A stretch of DNA of 64,000 nt from Haliclona indistincta (GCA_964017065.1 OZ024790.1:5504737-5568736), one strand, 5' to 3'. Shown: positions 1 to 12,620, numbered from the stretch's first letter. Notes: generated by a model from the sequence alone, not told the origin. Numbers and translations are program-made.

Positions 1-269
1 TGAGTGTGAGTGAGTGTGAGTGAGTGTGAGTGAGTGTGAGTGAGTGTGAGTGAGTGTGTGTGTGTGAGTGAGTGTGAGTGAGTGTGAGAGAGTGTGAGTT
101 AGTGTGAGTGTGAGTGTGAGTGAGTGTGAGTGAGTGAGTGTGCGTGAGTGTGGGTGAGTGTGAGTGAGTGTGAGTGTGAGAGTGTGAGAGTGTGAGAGTG
201 TGAGTGCGAGTGTGAGAGAGTGAGTGCGAGTGTGAGTGTTAGTGTGAGAGTGAGAGTGAAAGTATGAGT

Positions 270-300
<31 letters not shown>

Positions 301-3029
301 AGTGTGAGTGAGTGTGACTGAGTGTGAGTTAGTGTGAGCGAGTGTGAGTGAGTGTCAGTGAGTGTGAGTGAGTGTGAGTGAGTGAGTGTGAGTGAGTGCA
401 TGAGTGAGTGCGAGTGAGTGTGAGTGCGAGCGCGAGTGCGAGTGAGAGTGAGTGAGAGTGAGAGTGAGATTGAGAGTGCGAGTGCGAGTGAGAGTGAGAG
501 TGAGAGTGAGAGTGATAGGGAGAGTGTGAGTGTGAGTGTGAGTGTGAGTGACAGTGAGAGTGAGAGTGAGACTGTGAGTTTGAGTGTGAGTGTGAGTATG
601 ATTATGAGTGTAAGTGTGAGTGTGAGTGAGGTTGAGTAAGTGAGTGTGAATAATTGAGTGAGTGTGAGTGAGTGTGAGTGAGTGAGTGTGAGTGAGTGTT
701 AGTGAGTGTGAATGAGTGTGAGTGAGTGTGAATGGGTGTGAGTGAAAGTGAGTGAGTGTGAGTGAGTGTGAGTGTGTGTGAGTGTGAGTGAGTGAGTGTG
801 AGTTAGTGAGTGTGCGTGAGTGTGAGTGTGAATCTGAGTGTGAGTGAGTGTGAATGAGTGTGAGTGTGAGTGAGTGAGTGTGAGCGAGTGAGTGTGAGTG
901 AGTGAGTGTGAGTGAGTATGGGTGAGTGTGAGTGTGAGAGAGTGAGTGTGTGTGTGAGTGTGACTGTGAAAGTGTGAGTGTGAGTTTGAGTGTGAGTGTG
1001 AGTGAGTATGTGTGAGTGAGTGTGAGTGAGTGTGAGTGAGTGTGAGTGAGTGAGTGAGTGTGAGTGAGTGTGAGTTAATGTGAGAGAGTGTGAGTGAGTG
1101 TGAGTGCGAGTGAGTGTGAGTGCGAGTGAGTGTGAGTGTGAGTGTGAGTGAGTGTGAGTGAGTGTGAGTGTGAGTGAGTGTGAGAGAGTGAGTGTGAGTG
1201 TGAGTCTGAGTGTGAGTGACAGTGAGAGTGAGAGTGAGAGTGTGAGTTTGAGTGTGAGTATGAGTGTGATTATGAGTGTAAGTGTGAGTGTGAGTGAGTG
1301 TGAGTAAGTGAGTGTGAGTAATTGAGTGAATGTGAGTGAGTGAGTGTGAGTGAGTGAGTGAGTGAGTGTGAGTGAGTGTTAGTGAGTGTGAATGAGTGTG
1401 ACTGAGTGTGAATGGGTGTGAGTGAGTGTGAGTGAGTGAGTGTGAGTGAGTGTGAGTGAGTGTGAGTGAGTGTGAGTGAGTGAGTGTGAGTGAGTGTGAG
1501 TTAGTGTGAGAGAGTGTGAGTGAGTGTGAGTGAGTGTGAGTGAGTGTGAGTGTGAGTGTGAGAGAGTGATTGTGAGTCTGAGTCTGAGTGTGAGTGAGTG
1601 TGAGTGAGTGTGAGTGAGTGTGAGTGAGTGTCAATGTGAGTGAGTGTGAGTGAGTGAGTGTGAGTGTGAGTGTGAGTGAGTATGAGTGAGTGAGTGTGAG
1701 TGAGTGTGAGTGAGTGTGAGTGAGTGTGAGTGTGAGTGAGTGAGTGAGTATGAGTGAGTGTGAGTTAATGTGAGAGAGTGTGAGTGAGTGAGTGTGAGTG
1801 AGTGAGTGTGAGTGAGTGTGAGTGAGTGAGTGTGAGTCAGTTTGTGTTTGAGTGAGTGTGAGTGAGTGAGAGTGACAGTGAGAGTGAGAGTGCGAGTGCG
1901 AGTGTGAGTGAGTGTGAGTGTGAGTGTGAGTGAGAGTGTGAGTGTGAGTGTGAGTGAGTGAGTGAGTGTGAGTGAGTGTGAGTGAGTGAATGTGAGTGAG
2001 TGCAAGTGAGTGAGTGTTAGTGTGAGTGTGTGAGTGTGAGTGTGAGTGAGTGAGATTGAGCGAGTGTGAGTGAGTGTGAATGAGTGTGAGTGAAAGTGAG
2101 AGTGTGAGTGTGAGTGAGTGTGAGTGTGAGTGAGTGAGTGTGATCGTGAGTGTAAGTATGAGTGTGAGTGTATGTGAGTAAGTGAGTGTTAGTATGAGTG
2201 TGAGTGAGTGAGTGAGTGTGAGTGAGTGTTAGTGAGTGTGAGTGAGTGTGAGTGAGTGTGAGTGAGTGTGAATGAGTGTGAGTGAAAGTGAGTGAGTGTG
2301 AGTGAGTGTGAATGAGTGTGAGTGAATGTGTGTGTGAGTGAGTGTGAGTGAGTGTGAGTGAGTGAGTGAGTGTGAGTGTGAGTGAATGTGAGTGTGAATG
2401 TGGGTGAGTGAGTGTGAGTGAGTTATTGTGAGTGTGAGTGAGTGTGAGTGAGTGTGAGTGAGTATGTGTGAGTGAGTGTGAGTGGGAATGAGTGTGAGTG
2501 AGAGTGAGTGAGTGAGTGAGTGTGAGTGTGAGTGAATGTGAGTGTGAATGTGGGTGAGTGAGTGTGAGTGAGTGATTGTGAGTGAGTGAGTGTGAGTGAG
2601 TGTGAGTGAGTGAGTAAGTGTGAGTGAGTGAGTGAGTGTGAGTGAGAGTGAGAGTGAGTGAGTGAGTGTGAGTATAAGTGTGAGTGTGAGTGTTAGAGTG
2701 AGAGTGAGTGTGAGTGAGTGTGAGTGTGAGTGTGAGTGTGAGAGTGAGTGTGAGTGAGTGTGAGAGAGTGTGATTGAGTGTGAGTGAGTGTGAGTGAGTG
2801 TGAGTGAGCGTGAGTGAGTGTGTGTGTGAGTGAGTGTGAGTGAGTGTGAGAGAGTGTGAGTTAGTGTGAGTGTGAGTGTGAGTGTGAGTGAGTGTGAGTG
2901 AGTGAGTGTGCGTGAGTGTGGGTGAGTGTGAGTGAGTGTGAGTGTGAGAGTGTGAGAGTGTGAGTGTGAGTGCCAGTGTGAGAGAGTGAGTGCGAGTGTG
3001 AGTGTGAGAGTGAGTGTGAAAGTGTGAGT

Positions 3030-3072
<43 letters not shown>

Positions 3073-4598
3073 AGTGTGAGTGAGTGTGACTGAGTGTGAG
3101 TTAGTGTGAGCGAGTGTGAGTGAGTGTCAGTGAGTGTGAGTGAGTGTGAGTGAGTGAGTGTGAGTGAGTGTGAGTGTGAGAGTGCATGAGTGAGTGTGAG
3201 TGAGTGTGAGTGCGAGTGAGAGTGAGTGAGAGTGAGTGAGAGTGAGAGTGCGAGTGCGAGTGAGAGTGAGAGTGAGAGTGAGAGTGATAGTGAGAGTGTG
3301 AGAGTGAGTGTGAGTGTGAGTGTGAGTGTGAGTGACAGTGAGAGTGAGAGTGAGACTGTGAGTTTGAGTGTGAGTGTGAGTGTGATTATGAGTGTAAGTG
3401 TGAGTGTGAGTGAGTGTGAGTAAGTGAGTGTGAGTAATTGAGTGAGTGTGAGTGAGTGAGTGTGAGTGAGTGAGTGAGTGTGAGTGAGTGTTAGTGAGTG
3501 TGAATGAGTGTGAGTGAGTGTGAATGGGTGTGAGTGAAAGTGAGTGAGTGTGAGTGAGTGTGAGTGAGTGTGTGTGAGTGTGAATGAGTGAGTGTGAGTT
3601 AGTGAGTGTGCGTGAGTTTGAGTGTGAATCTGAGTGTGAGTGAGTGTGAATGAGTGTGAGTGTGAGTGAGTGAGTGTGAGCGAGTGAGTGAGTGTGAGTG
3701 AGTGAGTGTGAGTGAGTATGGGTGAGTGTGAGTGTGAGAGAGTGAGTGTGTGTGTGTGAGTGTGACTGTGAAAGTGTAAGTGTGAGTTTGAGTGTGAGTG
3801 TGAGTGAGTATGAGTGAGTGAGTGTGAGTGAGTGAGTGTGAGTGAGTGTGAGTGAGTGAGTTAGTGTGAGGGAGTGTGAGTTAATGTGAGAGAGTGTGAG
3901 TGAGTGTGAGTGTGAGTGAGTGTGAGTGAGTGTGAGTGATTGTGATTGTGAGTGAGTGAGAGAGAGTGAGTGTGAGTGTGAGTCTGAGTGTTAGTGAGTG
4001 TGAGTGAGTGTGAGTGAGTGTGAATGTCAGTGAGTGTGAGTGAGTGAGTGTGTGTGTGAGTGAGTGAGTGAGTGAGTGTGAGTGAGTGTGAGTGAGTGAG
4101 TGTGAGTGAGTGTTAGTCAGTTTGAGTTTCAGTGAGTGTGAGTGAGTGTGAGTGAGTATGAGAGAGTGTGAGTGAGTGTGTGTGTGAAGTGCGAGTGCGA
4201 GTGCGAATGAGTGCGAGTGCGAATGCGAGTGCGAGTGCGAGTGAGAGTGAGAGTGAGCGTGAGCGTGAGTTTGAGTGAGTGAGTGTGAGTGAGATTGAGC
4301 GAGTGTGAGTGAGTGTGAATGATTGTGAGTGAGAGTGAGTGAGAGTGTGAGTGAGTGTGAATGTGATTGTGAGTGAGTGTGAGTGAGTGAGTGTGATTGT
4401 GAGTGTAAGTGTGAGTGTGAGTGAATGTGAGTAAGTGAGTGTGAGTGAGTGAGTGTGAGTGAGTGAGTGTGAGTGAGTGTGAGTTAGTGAGTGTGAGTGA
4501 GTGAATGTGAGTGCGAGTGCGAATGCGAGTGCGAGTGCGAGTGAGAGTGAGAGTGAGCGTGAGCGTGAGTTTGAGTGAGTGAGTGTGAGTGAGTGAGA
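1..4598. repeat. TGAGTG-type hexamer satellite array 1
   Basis: Almost uninterrupted TGAGTG/TGTGAG variants on the + strand, ending sharply at an AT-rich spacer. The 6-bp unit contains no stop in several frames, so long Ser/Val/Glu or Ser/His/Thr/Leu reading frames are artefacts. Variant blocks recur in the same order (near 571-660, 1216-1330 and 3331-3440), showing higher-order organisation. A GCGAGT-rich block at 4211-4293 is repeated exactly 300 bp later at 4511-4593. The array begins before the window. Confidence 0.97.
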
Positions 4599-4757
4599 TT
4601 TTTTGTTTTTAAGTTTTTGTTAATTTTTAACTATTTTTTTAATTAAATATATGTTTTTTATTTATTTATTTTTTAATTTTTATTTGTTAAACTAAAATTT
4701 TTAAAAATATTTAGTTTTTTTTTTAAATTTTTTAAATATTTGTTTTAATTTTATCTA
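4599..4757. other. AT-rich spacer
   Basis: T-rich low-complexity sequence of TTTTTAATTTTT type, one of about twenty such spacers separating repeat modules here. No gene is visible. Confidence 0.8.
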
Positions 4758-4762
4758 CCCAC

Positions 4763-6503
4763 GTCACGCGATGGCTGATTTTGAATTGTGACAGCTATCT
4801 CGGTACTGCGCTTTGTCTCTGCTCTGGACGCTTCAGCGCGGAAGCTTGAGGTACGACAATGTTTTCTCAACCTGTACTATATCCTGGGCTACTGTCATTT
4901 TATCCATCAAAGCTTCAGTTGGACCGTCAAATCTATCTGCTACCATCATACACTTACGCGAGCAACTATTCTTAGCTTCTTCCCTACACCACGCAGCGCA
5001 AGCTGTACTAGGAACCTTCTGTGTTGTTCAAAACTGGACCTTGGCCATTGTAGAAGACTCTGTGAGCGTGATAACGACATCATCAACAGCTTTCAACTTG
5101 TTCCGGGAGTGTCTACTCCACCTACCTTACCACCATTTTTCCAATCATGTTGCTGTAACTTGGAGAACAGTCTTTGCTGCTTCTACTCGCCTCTGCGCAT
5201 TTGCTACAGCTAAGTGAGTGTTGTCTATCATACTAGTGTACTCCAGAGCATTGCTAGTGAACTTTTAAGCTTTGTATGACCCGTCAAAGCTACTCGCCAA
5301 CAAGTGATGGCGGACGAGTGAGTTGTCACGCTTCTCCTTCATGTTGCTCTGTGTACATGGCAACTACAGCCTTTTAGGATGTTTAGAACTTGACCATGGT
5401 CATTGTGGGAGCCTTTGTGTGTGTGTTAGTAAGCAGAACTGCTGTTGTCAGCCTTGTTGGAGTTCATTTCTGCCTCAACTAGAACAGAAATAATTTCTAG
5501 GAGAACACAGCTTTGTTGCTGTGCACTTTGTATCACTATTTTACACTTCCAACAGCTTAGTAAGTGTTATATAACATCTGGTTTGCCTTGAGCTATCTAC
5601 TAGCAAGCTATTGAGTTATTTGTGACAACCAGGTGAGTACATTTTTATACTTATTGTGCCAGCAAAGAACACTGCTCTCTCTGTACAGCGTACATGAGTG
5701 ACGTGTGTATCGTCAGGATGCTCAGGCTTGCTATGGACGATCGTAATCTTTAAAAAGGTGAAAAAAGAATGTATTTATCTTGTGTATAATGTTTGTGTTG
5801 CTTGTGTGTGCTTGGTGCTAGTGTCTCTTTCATTATAATCAGAAAAGCATGTGTGTCGTCTTAACTAAAAAATGTCGTGATTGTTGTGTGTATTGTAGCT
5901 TGATGGTAGTCATGGCGTGTGCATTGTAGCTTGATGGTAGTCATGCAGTAGTTAGTGTGTCATACACTTCAGTTGTACAGTTAAATACTCATGTTATCAG
6001 TGTTGTGATTAGCCTCTTCTCATCTATTACAGTGCTGAGAACTACCATGCTATCTGCTGATATTCGCTGTCTGCTCAAGATCAAAATACTTCTTCAAACT
6101 TTCCATTACTTTATGTTGATTGCTGTGATTGATAATATTATTCAAACATATGCCACCCTCTTCTTCCTGGGTAGCAAACTGTCTATGAAGCCATGTATAG
6201 CACTCATCTCAACAGCAAAGCTGTGTAGACACTGTACTATTGCAGCAAGTAGCTGTCTGTTATCACAGCTTGGTGGGCGTTTGTTTACACAGACTAAAGC
6301 GTGTGAGAAACCACAATAAACAAGTTAGAATGCTATAGCAACTATGTTTCATCGTTGCCAAGGAGTATTGGCTGCAACAAAGGAAGTTGGCTGGCGCTAG
6401 CCGTAACTGTTTCGAGGTAACGAAGACGAGCATATATATATGTGCGTCGCGTATACGAGTGGATTTCATCGCGCATAAATATATGCGCGTCGCGGTAAGA
6501 GGG
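4763..6503 (-). mobile_element. Diverged non-autonomous piggyBac-related remnant
   Basis: Read on the minus strand, the right edge is TTAA (6504-6507) followed by CCCTCTTACCGCGACGCG, a typical piggyBac-like terminus, with a subterminal palindromic ATATATATGTGCGTCGCG motif. On the + strand, 4998-5450 resembles the reverse complement of the 3' part of the piggyBac element at 59.5-60.1 kb: both hold phrases such as GGACCTTGG(C/T)CATTG and TTTGCTACAGCTA in the same order, in units of about 350 bp. No transposase remains, and the other terminus is not found at 4.76 kb. The frames at 4788-5213 and 5957-6319 match no family I know. A ~31-bp tandem duplication (GTAGCTTGATGGTAGTCATG) lies at 5885-5945. 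The homology was judged by eye. Confidence 0.5.
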
Positions 6504-6507
6504 TTAA

Positions 6508-6724
6508 AGGGTAAATGAGTGTTATTAATTTTTTAATAGTTTTAATTTTTTTAAATTTCTGTTTAACAACTTTTTTAAAGGGTAAATGTGTTATTAATTT
6601 TTTTAATTGTTTTAATTTTAATTTTTTTTTGTTTTTAATTTTTTTTCTTTAATTCTTTCTTTTAATTTTTTTTCTTTTACTTTTTTATTTTTTAAAAATA
6701 ATAATTATTTGAATATTCATATTG
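6508..6724. other. AT-rich spacer with GGGTAAATGAGTG motif
   Basis: Begins GGGTAAATGAGTGTTATTAA, a motif found at many junctions of this window, followed by T-rich sequence; the motif partly recurs at 6578. No gene seen. Confidence 0.75.
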
Positions 6725-7192
6725 CGTATAATTATTGCGCATATTTATATTGCTCATATTTGTGCACAAATGCCAGTGCGAACAAAGGGGTTAGCCCCTT
6801 TGTGCCAAAGTGCTAACCAAGGCACAAAGGGGTTAGCTCCTTTGTGGCGTCGTCGCCCTATTTGTGCACACAAAGGGGTTAGTCTTGGCGTCACGCGAAG
6901 GGTTAGCCCTTTGTGCACAAATAGGGCGACGATGCCATAACTAACCCCTTTGTGCGCAAATAGGGACGACGCCAAGGCTAACCCCTTTGTGCACACATTT
7001 GTGCACAAATAGGGCGACAACGCGAAGACTAACCTTGTTGTGTACACAAATAGGGCGACGACGCCATGGGTAAACCCTTTGTGCAGAAATAGGGCGACGA
7101 CGCCATGGGTAAACCCTTTGTGCAGAAATAGGGCGACGACGCCAAGGCTAACCGCTTTGTGCAGAAAAGGCTAACCGCTTTGTGTGAACGCC
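6725..7192. repeat. GTGCACAAA 39-bp minisatellite block 1
   Basis: Entry segment GCGCATATTTATATTGCTCA, then repeats of a ~39-bp unit containing GTGCACAAA, TAGGGCGACGACGCC and TAACCCCTTT, in both orientations within the block. Reading frames here derive from the repeat. The block ends abruptly where Ty3 gag-like coding sequence begins. Confidence 0.9.
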
Positions 7193-7760
7193 GTCGGAGC
7201 CAACTCAGCCAAGGACGATTTGGCTCAGGCTGTTCGTCAGAACACTATGATGCTGCAACAGCTACTGACCCGTTTCGGCACTGATTTGCAACCTAGTGGA
7301 CGTCGCCCCCCTCGTCGTCCACGCCGACAGCCGTCAGGGTGTTGCTGGTGCTGCTGACAAGAGGGTCACTACCAGCGGAATTGTCCACAGCGAGCTCCAC
7401 AACCAGCGGGAAACGACCAGCGACCGGCGAATCGTGTCAACTGCCGGCCGCAAAAGTAACTGGCCCCAACCCTCTTCATATATCCAGCACGTCCCTCCAG
7501 CAGTCTATTTTTGTCAGTGGTGTCGTTCAAAAGAGAACTGTGTTCTTGCTTGTTGACAACGGGTCAGCTGTTACTATTGTTCATGAACGAGCGTGGTGTC
7601 CTCTACAACTAAGTCTACAGAAGGCGAACAGACCAGTGATGGCAGCAAATGGAGAACCTCTAACTATTGTTGGGCAGACAGAAGTTCGCATAGTGATTGC
7701 TGGAAAAGAGTTCTTCCATCAAGTGCTGATTGCTAGAGACGGAGTGTATACTCGGTGCTG
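7193..7760 (+). pseudogene. Ty3-type gag end and protease fragment
   Basis: A zinc knuckle (C-x2-C-x4-H-x4-C, around 7331-7373) is readable in one frame but carries a TGA within the finger. In another frame the protease follows: the active-site loop reads LVDNGSAVTIV at about 7547-7580, where the family consensus is D-T/S-G, so the threonine position is Asn. The flap and body follow (VMAANGEPLTIVGQ). A frameshift at about 7730-7760 moves the frame before the ILGADFL motif. Gag binds nucleic acid in the particle, and the protease matures the polyprotein. Non-functional here. Confidence 0.82.
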
Positions 7761-9105
7761 ACTTCCTAATTACACATGGGTTCGTCATCGACCTGGGTAG
7801 TCGTCTGCTCCGCATTGGTGTGACTTCTACCCCTCTTCTTAGTTCCAAGACACCATGTGCCTCCAGCTACCATGTTTCTGTTGGTGAGACCTTTGTCATT
7901 CATCCTGGAGAAGAGAGATTGTGTAGAGCAAACATTAGTGGTGACTATTCCTCCCTTGTAGGTACTACAGGTGTTGTGGAAGCCAAAGAGGGAACAGAAG
8001 AGAAGCATCAGATCCTCTTGGCTCGTGTATTGGCAAAGCCTGACCAAGGAACTGTTCCACTGAGAATCGCTAACCTCTCTGGCTCAGCAGTAACGCTCTA
8101 CAAAGGAACCAATCTCGCTAAGTACTGCCCCTTGGGTTCTTCGGAACAGGAGACTGAGTATATGGAGTTACCAGAGACGAAATCATCCACTGATTCGCAT
8201 GTCCATCAAGTGAGCTTCCAGCGGTCTCCAGCATCGCTACTTGGAATTGATACCAGCGAGTGGAGTGAACAACAAGTAGAGACTCTGAATGAACTGGTTA
8301 GTGAGTTCTCCCCTGTGTTTTCCTCTGGTAAAAGTGACCTTGGACGTACTGATAAGATCTATCGTCAAATTAATACAGGTGGAGCGGTTCCCGTATATCA
8401 ACCCCCTCGTCGTCTTCCCTTCCATAGCAGACAACAAGTCTTTGAAATGCTAGAGGAAATGGAAGGACAAGGCATCATCGAGTCTTCATCGTCTCCATTG
8501 GCATCCCCCATTGTGCTTGTCAAAAAGAAGGATGGCTCTCTGAGATTTTGTGTCGACTACCGGAAACTCAACAAAGTAACCATTCGTGACTTCTATCCAC
8601 TTCCAAGAGTTGACGACATTCTCCACTCCATGCATGGTGCTGAATGGTTTACGACATTGGATCTCCGAAGTGGGTACTGGTAGGTAGAAGTTGAACCATC
8701 TGACAGACCGAAGACTACCTTTAAAACTCCATATGGACTGTATCAGTTCCGTGTGATGCCCTTTGGTCTCTGTAATGCCCTCAGTACCTTCCAACGGTTG
8801 ATGGAGCTCGTATTGTCTGGCCTGTGTTGGGAGACCTGCTTGATATATCTGGACGACGTGATCGTCTTAAGACGTGACTGGGATGAGCATCTTCAGCGAT
8901 TACGACAAGTATTGTCACGACTTCAGGAAGCTCACCTCAAGCTACATCCAGGGAAAAATAATGTCAATTTTTCCGTAAGTCTGTTTCATTTCTTGGCCAT
9001 ATTATCTCTCAACATCGTGTAGAGACTGACCCACTCAAGATTCAAGTAGTTACTCACTGGCCTGCTCCAACCAACGCAACAGAGTTAAGGAGCTTCCTTG
9101 GATTA
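7730..9105 (+). pseudogene. pol: Ty3-type reverse transcriptase fragment
   Basis: Starts with the protease tail (ILGADFL) and runs into RT. Visible motifs are ASPIVLVKKKDGSLRFCVDY (fingers), TTLDLRSGYW (first catalytic Asp), FRVMPFGLCNA and the YLDD box at about 8847-8858. A TAG at 8681-8683 replaces the residue after SGYW, and a frameshift near 8955-8965 precedes the FLGHIIS motif. Coding similarity ends with TELRSFLGLG at about 9105, where the fold-back element begins. RT copies the RNA into cDNA; this copy cannot. Confidence 0.92.
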
Positions 9106-9245
9106 GGGTTGGTAGAAGAGTACTTTTTTTCAAGAAGGTCCCCTAATATTATGGGTCTTTTTTATGTAAAAAGTCCCCTAATATTATGGGTCTTTTTTAT
9201 GTACAAAAGATCCCTAATAATATGGGTCTTTTTTAGCGTGATTTT

Positions 9246-9690
9246 TATAGCGTGATTGTTTACCTCGCGATCGCCGGCTGGCGATCTAGTTGCTGATGTA
9301 ACGACAAAATTGTCTATTGCTGGCTGCCTTACAGCTAGTGAGTTCGCATTTACTTCAGAACAGCACGGCAGACTTGTATATGAAGCTGCGTTCTAGAGTT
9401 ATGGCGTATAGGCTATAGCTTTGCTTACCTCGCGATCGATGGCCGTTGCTGGCGATCTGGAGTTCTCCGTAGACAAAACTATCCACAGTTGACTGCCTAG
9501 AAGCTGATAGGTTACATCGTAAGTCTAAAGAAATTGTGTAAGCAAGCTATCTCGCTCGTTGTACGTGCTGTGCCCTGAACAATATAGACACGCCCAGTTG
9601 AATTAGTGGTCAGCACTGATTGGTTTCTGATTGCATAACTATTATACTGCATTGTGATTGCTGTACAGAAAGGTACAACTGCTGCAGTTT
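9246..9690 (+). repeat. 0.44-kb direct repeat, copy 1
   Basis: Starts TATAGCGTGATTG, includes ACCTCGCGATCGCCGGCTGG and ends near GCTGCAGTTT. Nearly the same sequence recurs at 10154-10588, offset about 908 bp. Between and after the copies are short hairpin phrases CACCTTCGGTG / ACCTTTGGTGC and a TATG microsatellite near 10005-10025. Confidence 0.88.
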
Positions 9691-10153
9691 AACTTTACTG
9701 TGTATGTTTGTAACAGCAACTGCTAAATAATGAGCTCAAGATCATGTTCAACTAGCAACAGCAGACTTTCATTACTGCTTGTGTATTTCAGTTCAGCGTA
9801 TTTAGTCAGACAGGCATGTATGCATAACATTCCACCGAGGCATAAGCACCTTCGGTGCCTAGTTTCTACATGAAGGAGAGCAATGAGAAGAAGTACATGT
9901 CTTATGTATATGAGAGTGCTTGTTGACAAAATCACTATACATGTATGTACAAGTAATTATGCCTCGGTGGGCGGAGCCACGAGGCATACAGTAGTTCGTT
10001 TGTGTATGTATGTATGTATGTATGTCTGTCTGTCGGCAGGATTTCTCGTCGCTCGCTGAAAACTAAGCGCTGAAACGTGCAACACAACCTAAAGTCGATA
10101 TTTGCTTGAAAATGAATTGTAAGAATTTTGGCTATAAGGCTCTGTTCGTGAGT

Positions 10154-10588
10154 TATAGCGTGATTGCTTACCTCGCGATCGCCGGCTGGCGATCTAGTTG
10201 CTGATGTAACGACAAAATTGTCTATTGCTGGCTGCCTTACAGCTAGTGAGTTCGCATTTACTTCAGAACAGCACGGCAGACTTGTATATGAAGCTGCGTT
10301 CTAGAGTTATCTGTTATGGCGTATAGCTTTGCTTACCTCGCGATCGATGGCCGTTGCTGGCGATCTGGAGTTCTCCGTAGACAAAGCTATCCACAGTTGA
10401 CTGCCTAGAAGCTTATAGGTTACATCGTAAGTCTAAAGAAATTGTGTAAGCAAGCTATCTCCGTGCTGTGTCCTGAACAATATAGACACGCCCAGTTGAA
10501 TTAGTGGTCAGCACTGATTAGCTTCTGATTGCATAACTATTATACTGCATTGTGATTGCTGTACAGAAAGGTACAACAGCTGCAGTTT
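10154..10588 (+). repeat. 0.44-kb direct repeat, copy 2
   Basis: Second copy of the repeat at 9246-9690, with small indels (for example the loss of a CGCTCGTTGTA segment near 10459). The partial tandem duplication lies inside the fold-back element. Confidence 0.88.
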
Positions 10589-10589
10589 G

Positions 10590-12289
10590 TTGCTGTGTAT
10601 GTGAAATTGTTGCATTCCACCGACGCATCTGCACCTTTGGTTTACTGTCGGTTGTCCTGTGTGCTCCACCGAGGCATCAGTACCTTTGGTGCCTAGTTGT
10701 TACCTGTATTTCTCTTATTGTTACCTGTATTTTCTCTTATTGTTATTATTTTTTATTATTACCAAAACAAAGCAACTCAATAAATAATTATAACACAATA
10801 CAGAAGAATGCTTATGATAATACGTGACTGAATACTTGATGGATAAGATATAAATTAGGATATAAGCTATAATGATCAACTTAATAAAAATTAATTAGAA
10901 CACTATAAAACACATTCACAATAGAATTAACAGCCTACAGGGAGAGACTGGAAGAGAGTCCATGCACTGCATGCAGGCGAGTAGCCTGACACTGACCTAA
11001 TTCTCTCAAAGTCCAAACTGTATCAGAGCTCCAGCCGGCAGACAGCCAACCAGTATCTCAACAGGCAAGGGATATGCCTGCTTGTTGGCAGTGCATGAGG
11101 GTCATGAATGACTGTTTTGATTAAGTCCATCTACCACTTTTGTATAAAGTTGAGCGAATTTATTATAGTTGCATGATAAATGCATGTACTGCGGATAGAG
11201 GGCAGATTTTCAGTAAGTTATTAGAATCTGCAGTCTGTAAAAACAGGATTTCTGTATGTAGAACAAATAATACCATAATCAGCACTGATTGCATGTATAC
11301 TTAAACATAAATGGGTGAGGCTTCAACTCATTTAACAAGTGCTCAATTCACAAGTCAAACAAGTCTAAAACTCTTGAGCCGTGTTTGGATTTGACTTGCC
11401 GACAGGATAAGAAGATGACTTTGAGCATTTGTTTGTCATTTCAAAGGAAAACAGTAGAAACAATCAAGAGATCTTCTTCAAGACTAAACAAAGCCTTTAA
11501 TTCATGTAACTATAGATGCTTTTACTATAGCGGCACAAGTGAGAAAAAAGCTTTGTGCATCAACAGATCTAGACAATGAGGACTTTGTAACCAAAGAGAA
11601 TAAAGATCACAGCTAGACAATCATTGAGGTATAAATCAGTGATATAATTCTAAATAGGTACCACAAGGCAGAGACGAACAAAACAGACAAAAGGTACATG
11701 TACAATTAACATCATTATTGACCATTAAAACATTTAATTTCTATTTCAATCATACCATTGTAGGAAAAGCACCTGTCAGTTACTTTGATAAAAATGTCAA
11801 AGTACGTATAATTATTTTGATGAAAAGTGGTATGTAGGAGTGGTCATTGGTAGGGAGTGGTCATTGGTAGGGACACACAGAAGTGGATCACAAAGTAGAG
11901 GATGGGACAGAGCAATATAGATCCATCTACGGATGAAGACTATCAGCTATTGTAATCACATCGCATCACTTGCTGGGTAGATTCATCTACGGATAAAGAA
12001 TAATGTGTAATCTCTTCATATCATTTACTTGTATCCCACTACGCGTACGGATAAAGACCATTCATAATATCACTTGCTGTCACAACTATAACTGATAGCT
12101 CAACAGACATCATCATTTAGCATTTTGGCTGTTATTATCACCCAACATTGTAATTTGCCAATACTTTACCATGAGTTACATGTAATTGTCATTGAAATTA
12201 TTCAATTGCATGCATGTACCACGATAACGTCAGATGAATTTATAATTATTGTGTCAGAACTGTGATCCCTGCAGTGGAGTATATGCATC
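10590..12289. other. Interior of the fold-back element, no gene recognised
   Basis: AT-rich single-copy-looking sequence. Short frames at 10552-10827 and 11385-11579 have no recognisable domain. A short motif, ATCTACGGAT(A/G)AAGA, recurs near 11926, 11986 and 12045. Confidence 0.6.
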
Positions 12290-12620
12290 GTACATAAAAT
12301 TGTCTCATGGTAGTGTTACCTAGTAGATCTTAATATGGGTCCTTTTTATGTATGTGGGTGGAGCATGGGGTGAACCCTTAATGTATGGTGAGTAATTATT
12401 GTACTTAAAATTGTCCCATGGATAGTGCTATCTGGTTGATCTTATTATGGGTCCTTTTTATGTATGTGGGTGGAGCATGGGGTGAACCCTTAACTTATGG
12501 TGAGTAATTATTGTACATATAATTGTCCCATGGATAGTGTTATCGGGTTGATCTTATTATGGGTCCTTTTTATGTATGAGGGTGGAGCATGGGGTGAAAC
12601 CGTAATGAATAGAGACTAAT
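12290..12620. repeat. 112-bp tandem repeat, three copies
   Basis: Units contain TATGGGTCCTTTTTATGTAT and GGTGGAGCATGGGGTGAA. The GAGCATGG phrase occurs at about 12361, 12473 and 12585, so the period is 112 bp. It lies just inside the right inverted repeat. Confidence 0.9.

Noticed and set aside
699..2005. Long open frames of Ser/His/Thr/Leu (up to 311 codons) in the TGAGTG satellite, and similar ones at 26.4, 30.8, 42 and 45 kb
   Set aside because: The 6-bp unit lacks stops in these frames, so length is expected by chance; no complex sequence, start context or domain is present.
1..4598. Telomeric repeat tract
   Set aside because: The unit is TGAGTG with many variants, not TTAGGG or another known telomere repeat, and the arrays are interstitial in both orientations.
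4788..5217. Two overlapping + frames of 134-141 codons
   Set aside because: Two different frames over the same DNA are both open, and the region looks like the non-coding 3' part of the piggyBac element in reverse.
5957..6319. Small protein gene of 120 codons
   Set aside because: No recognisable domain, located inside a piggyBac-related remnant, composition similar to non-coding flanks.
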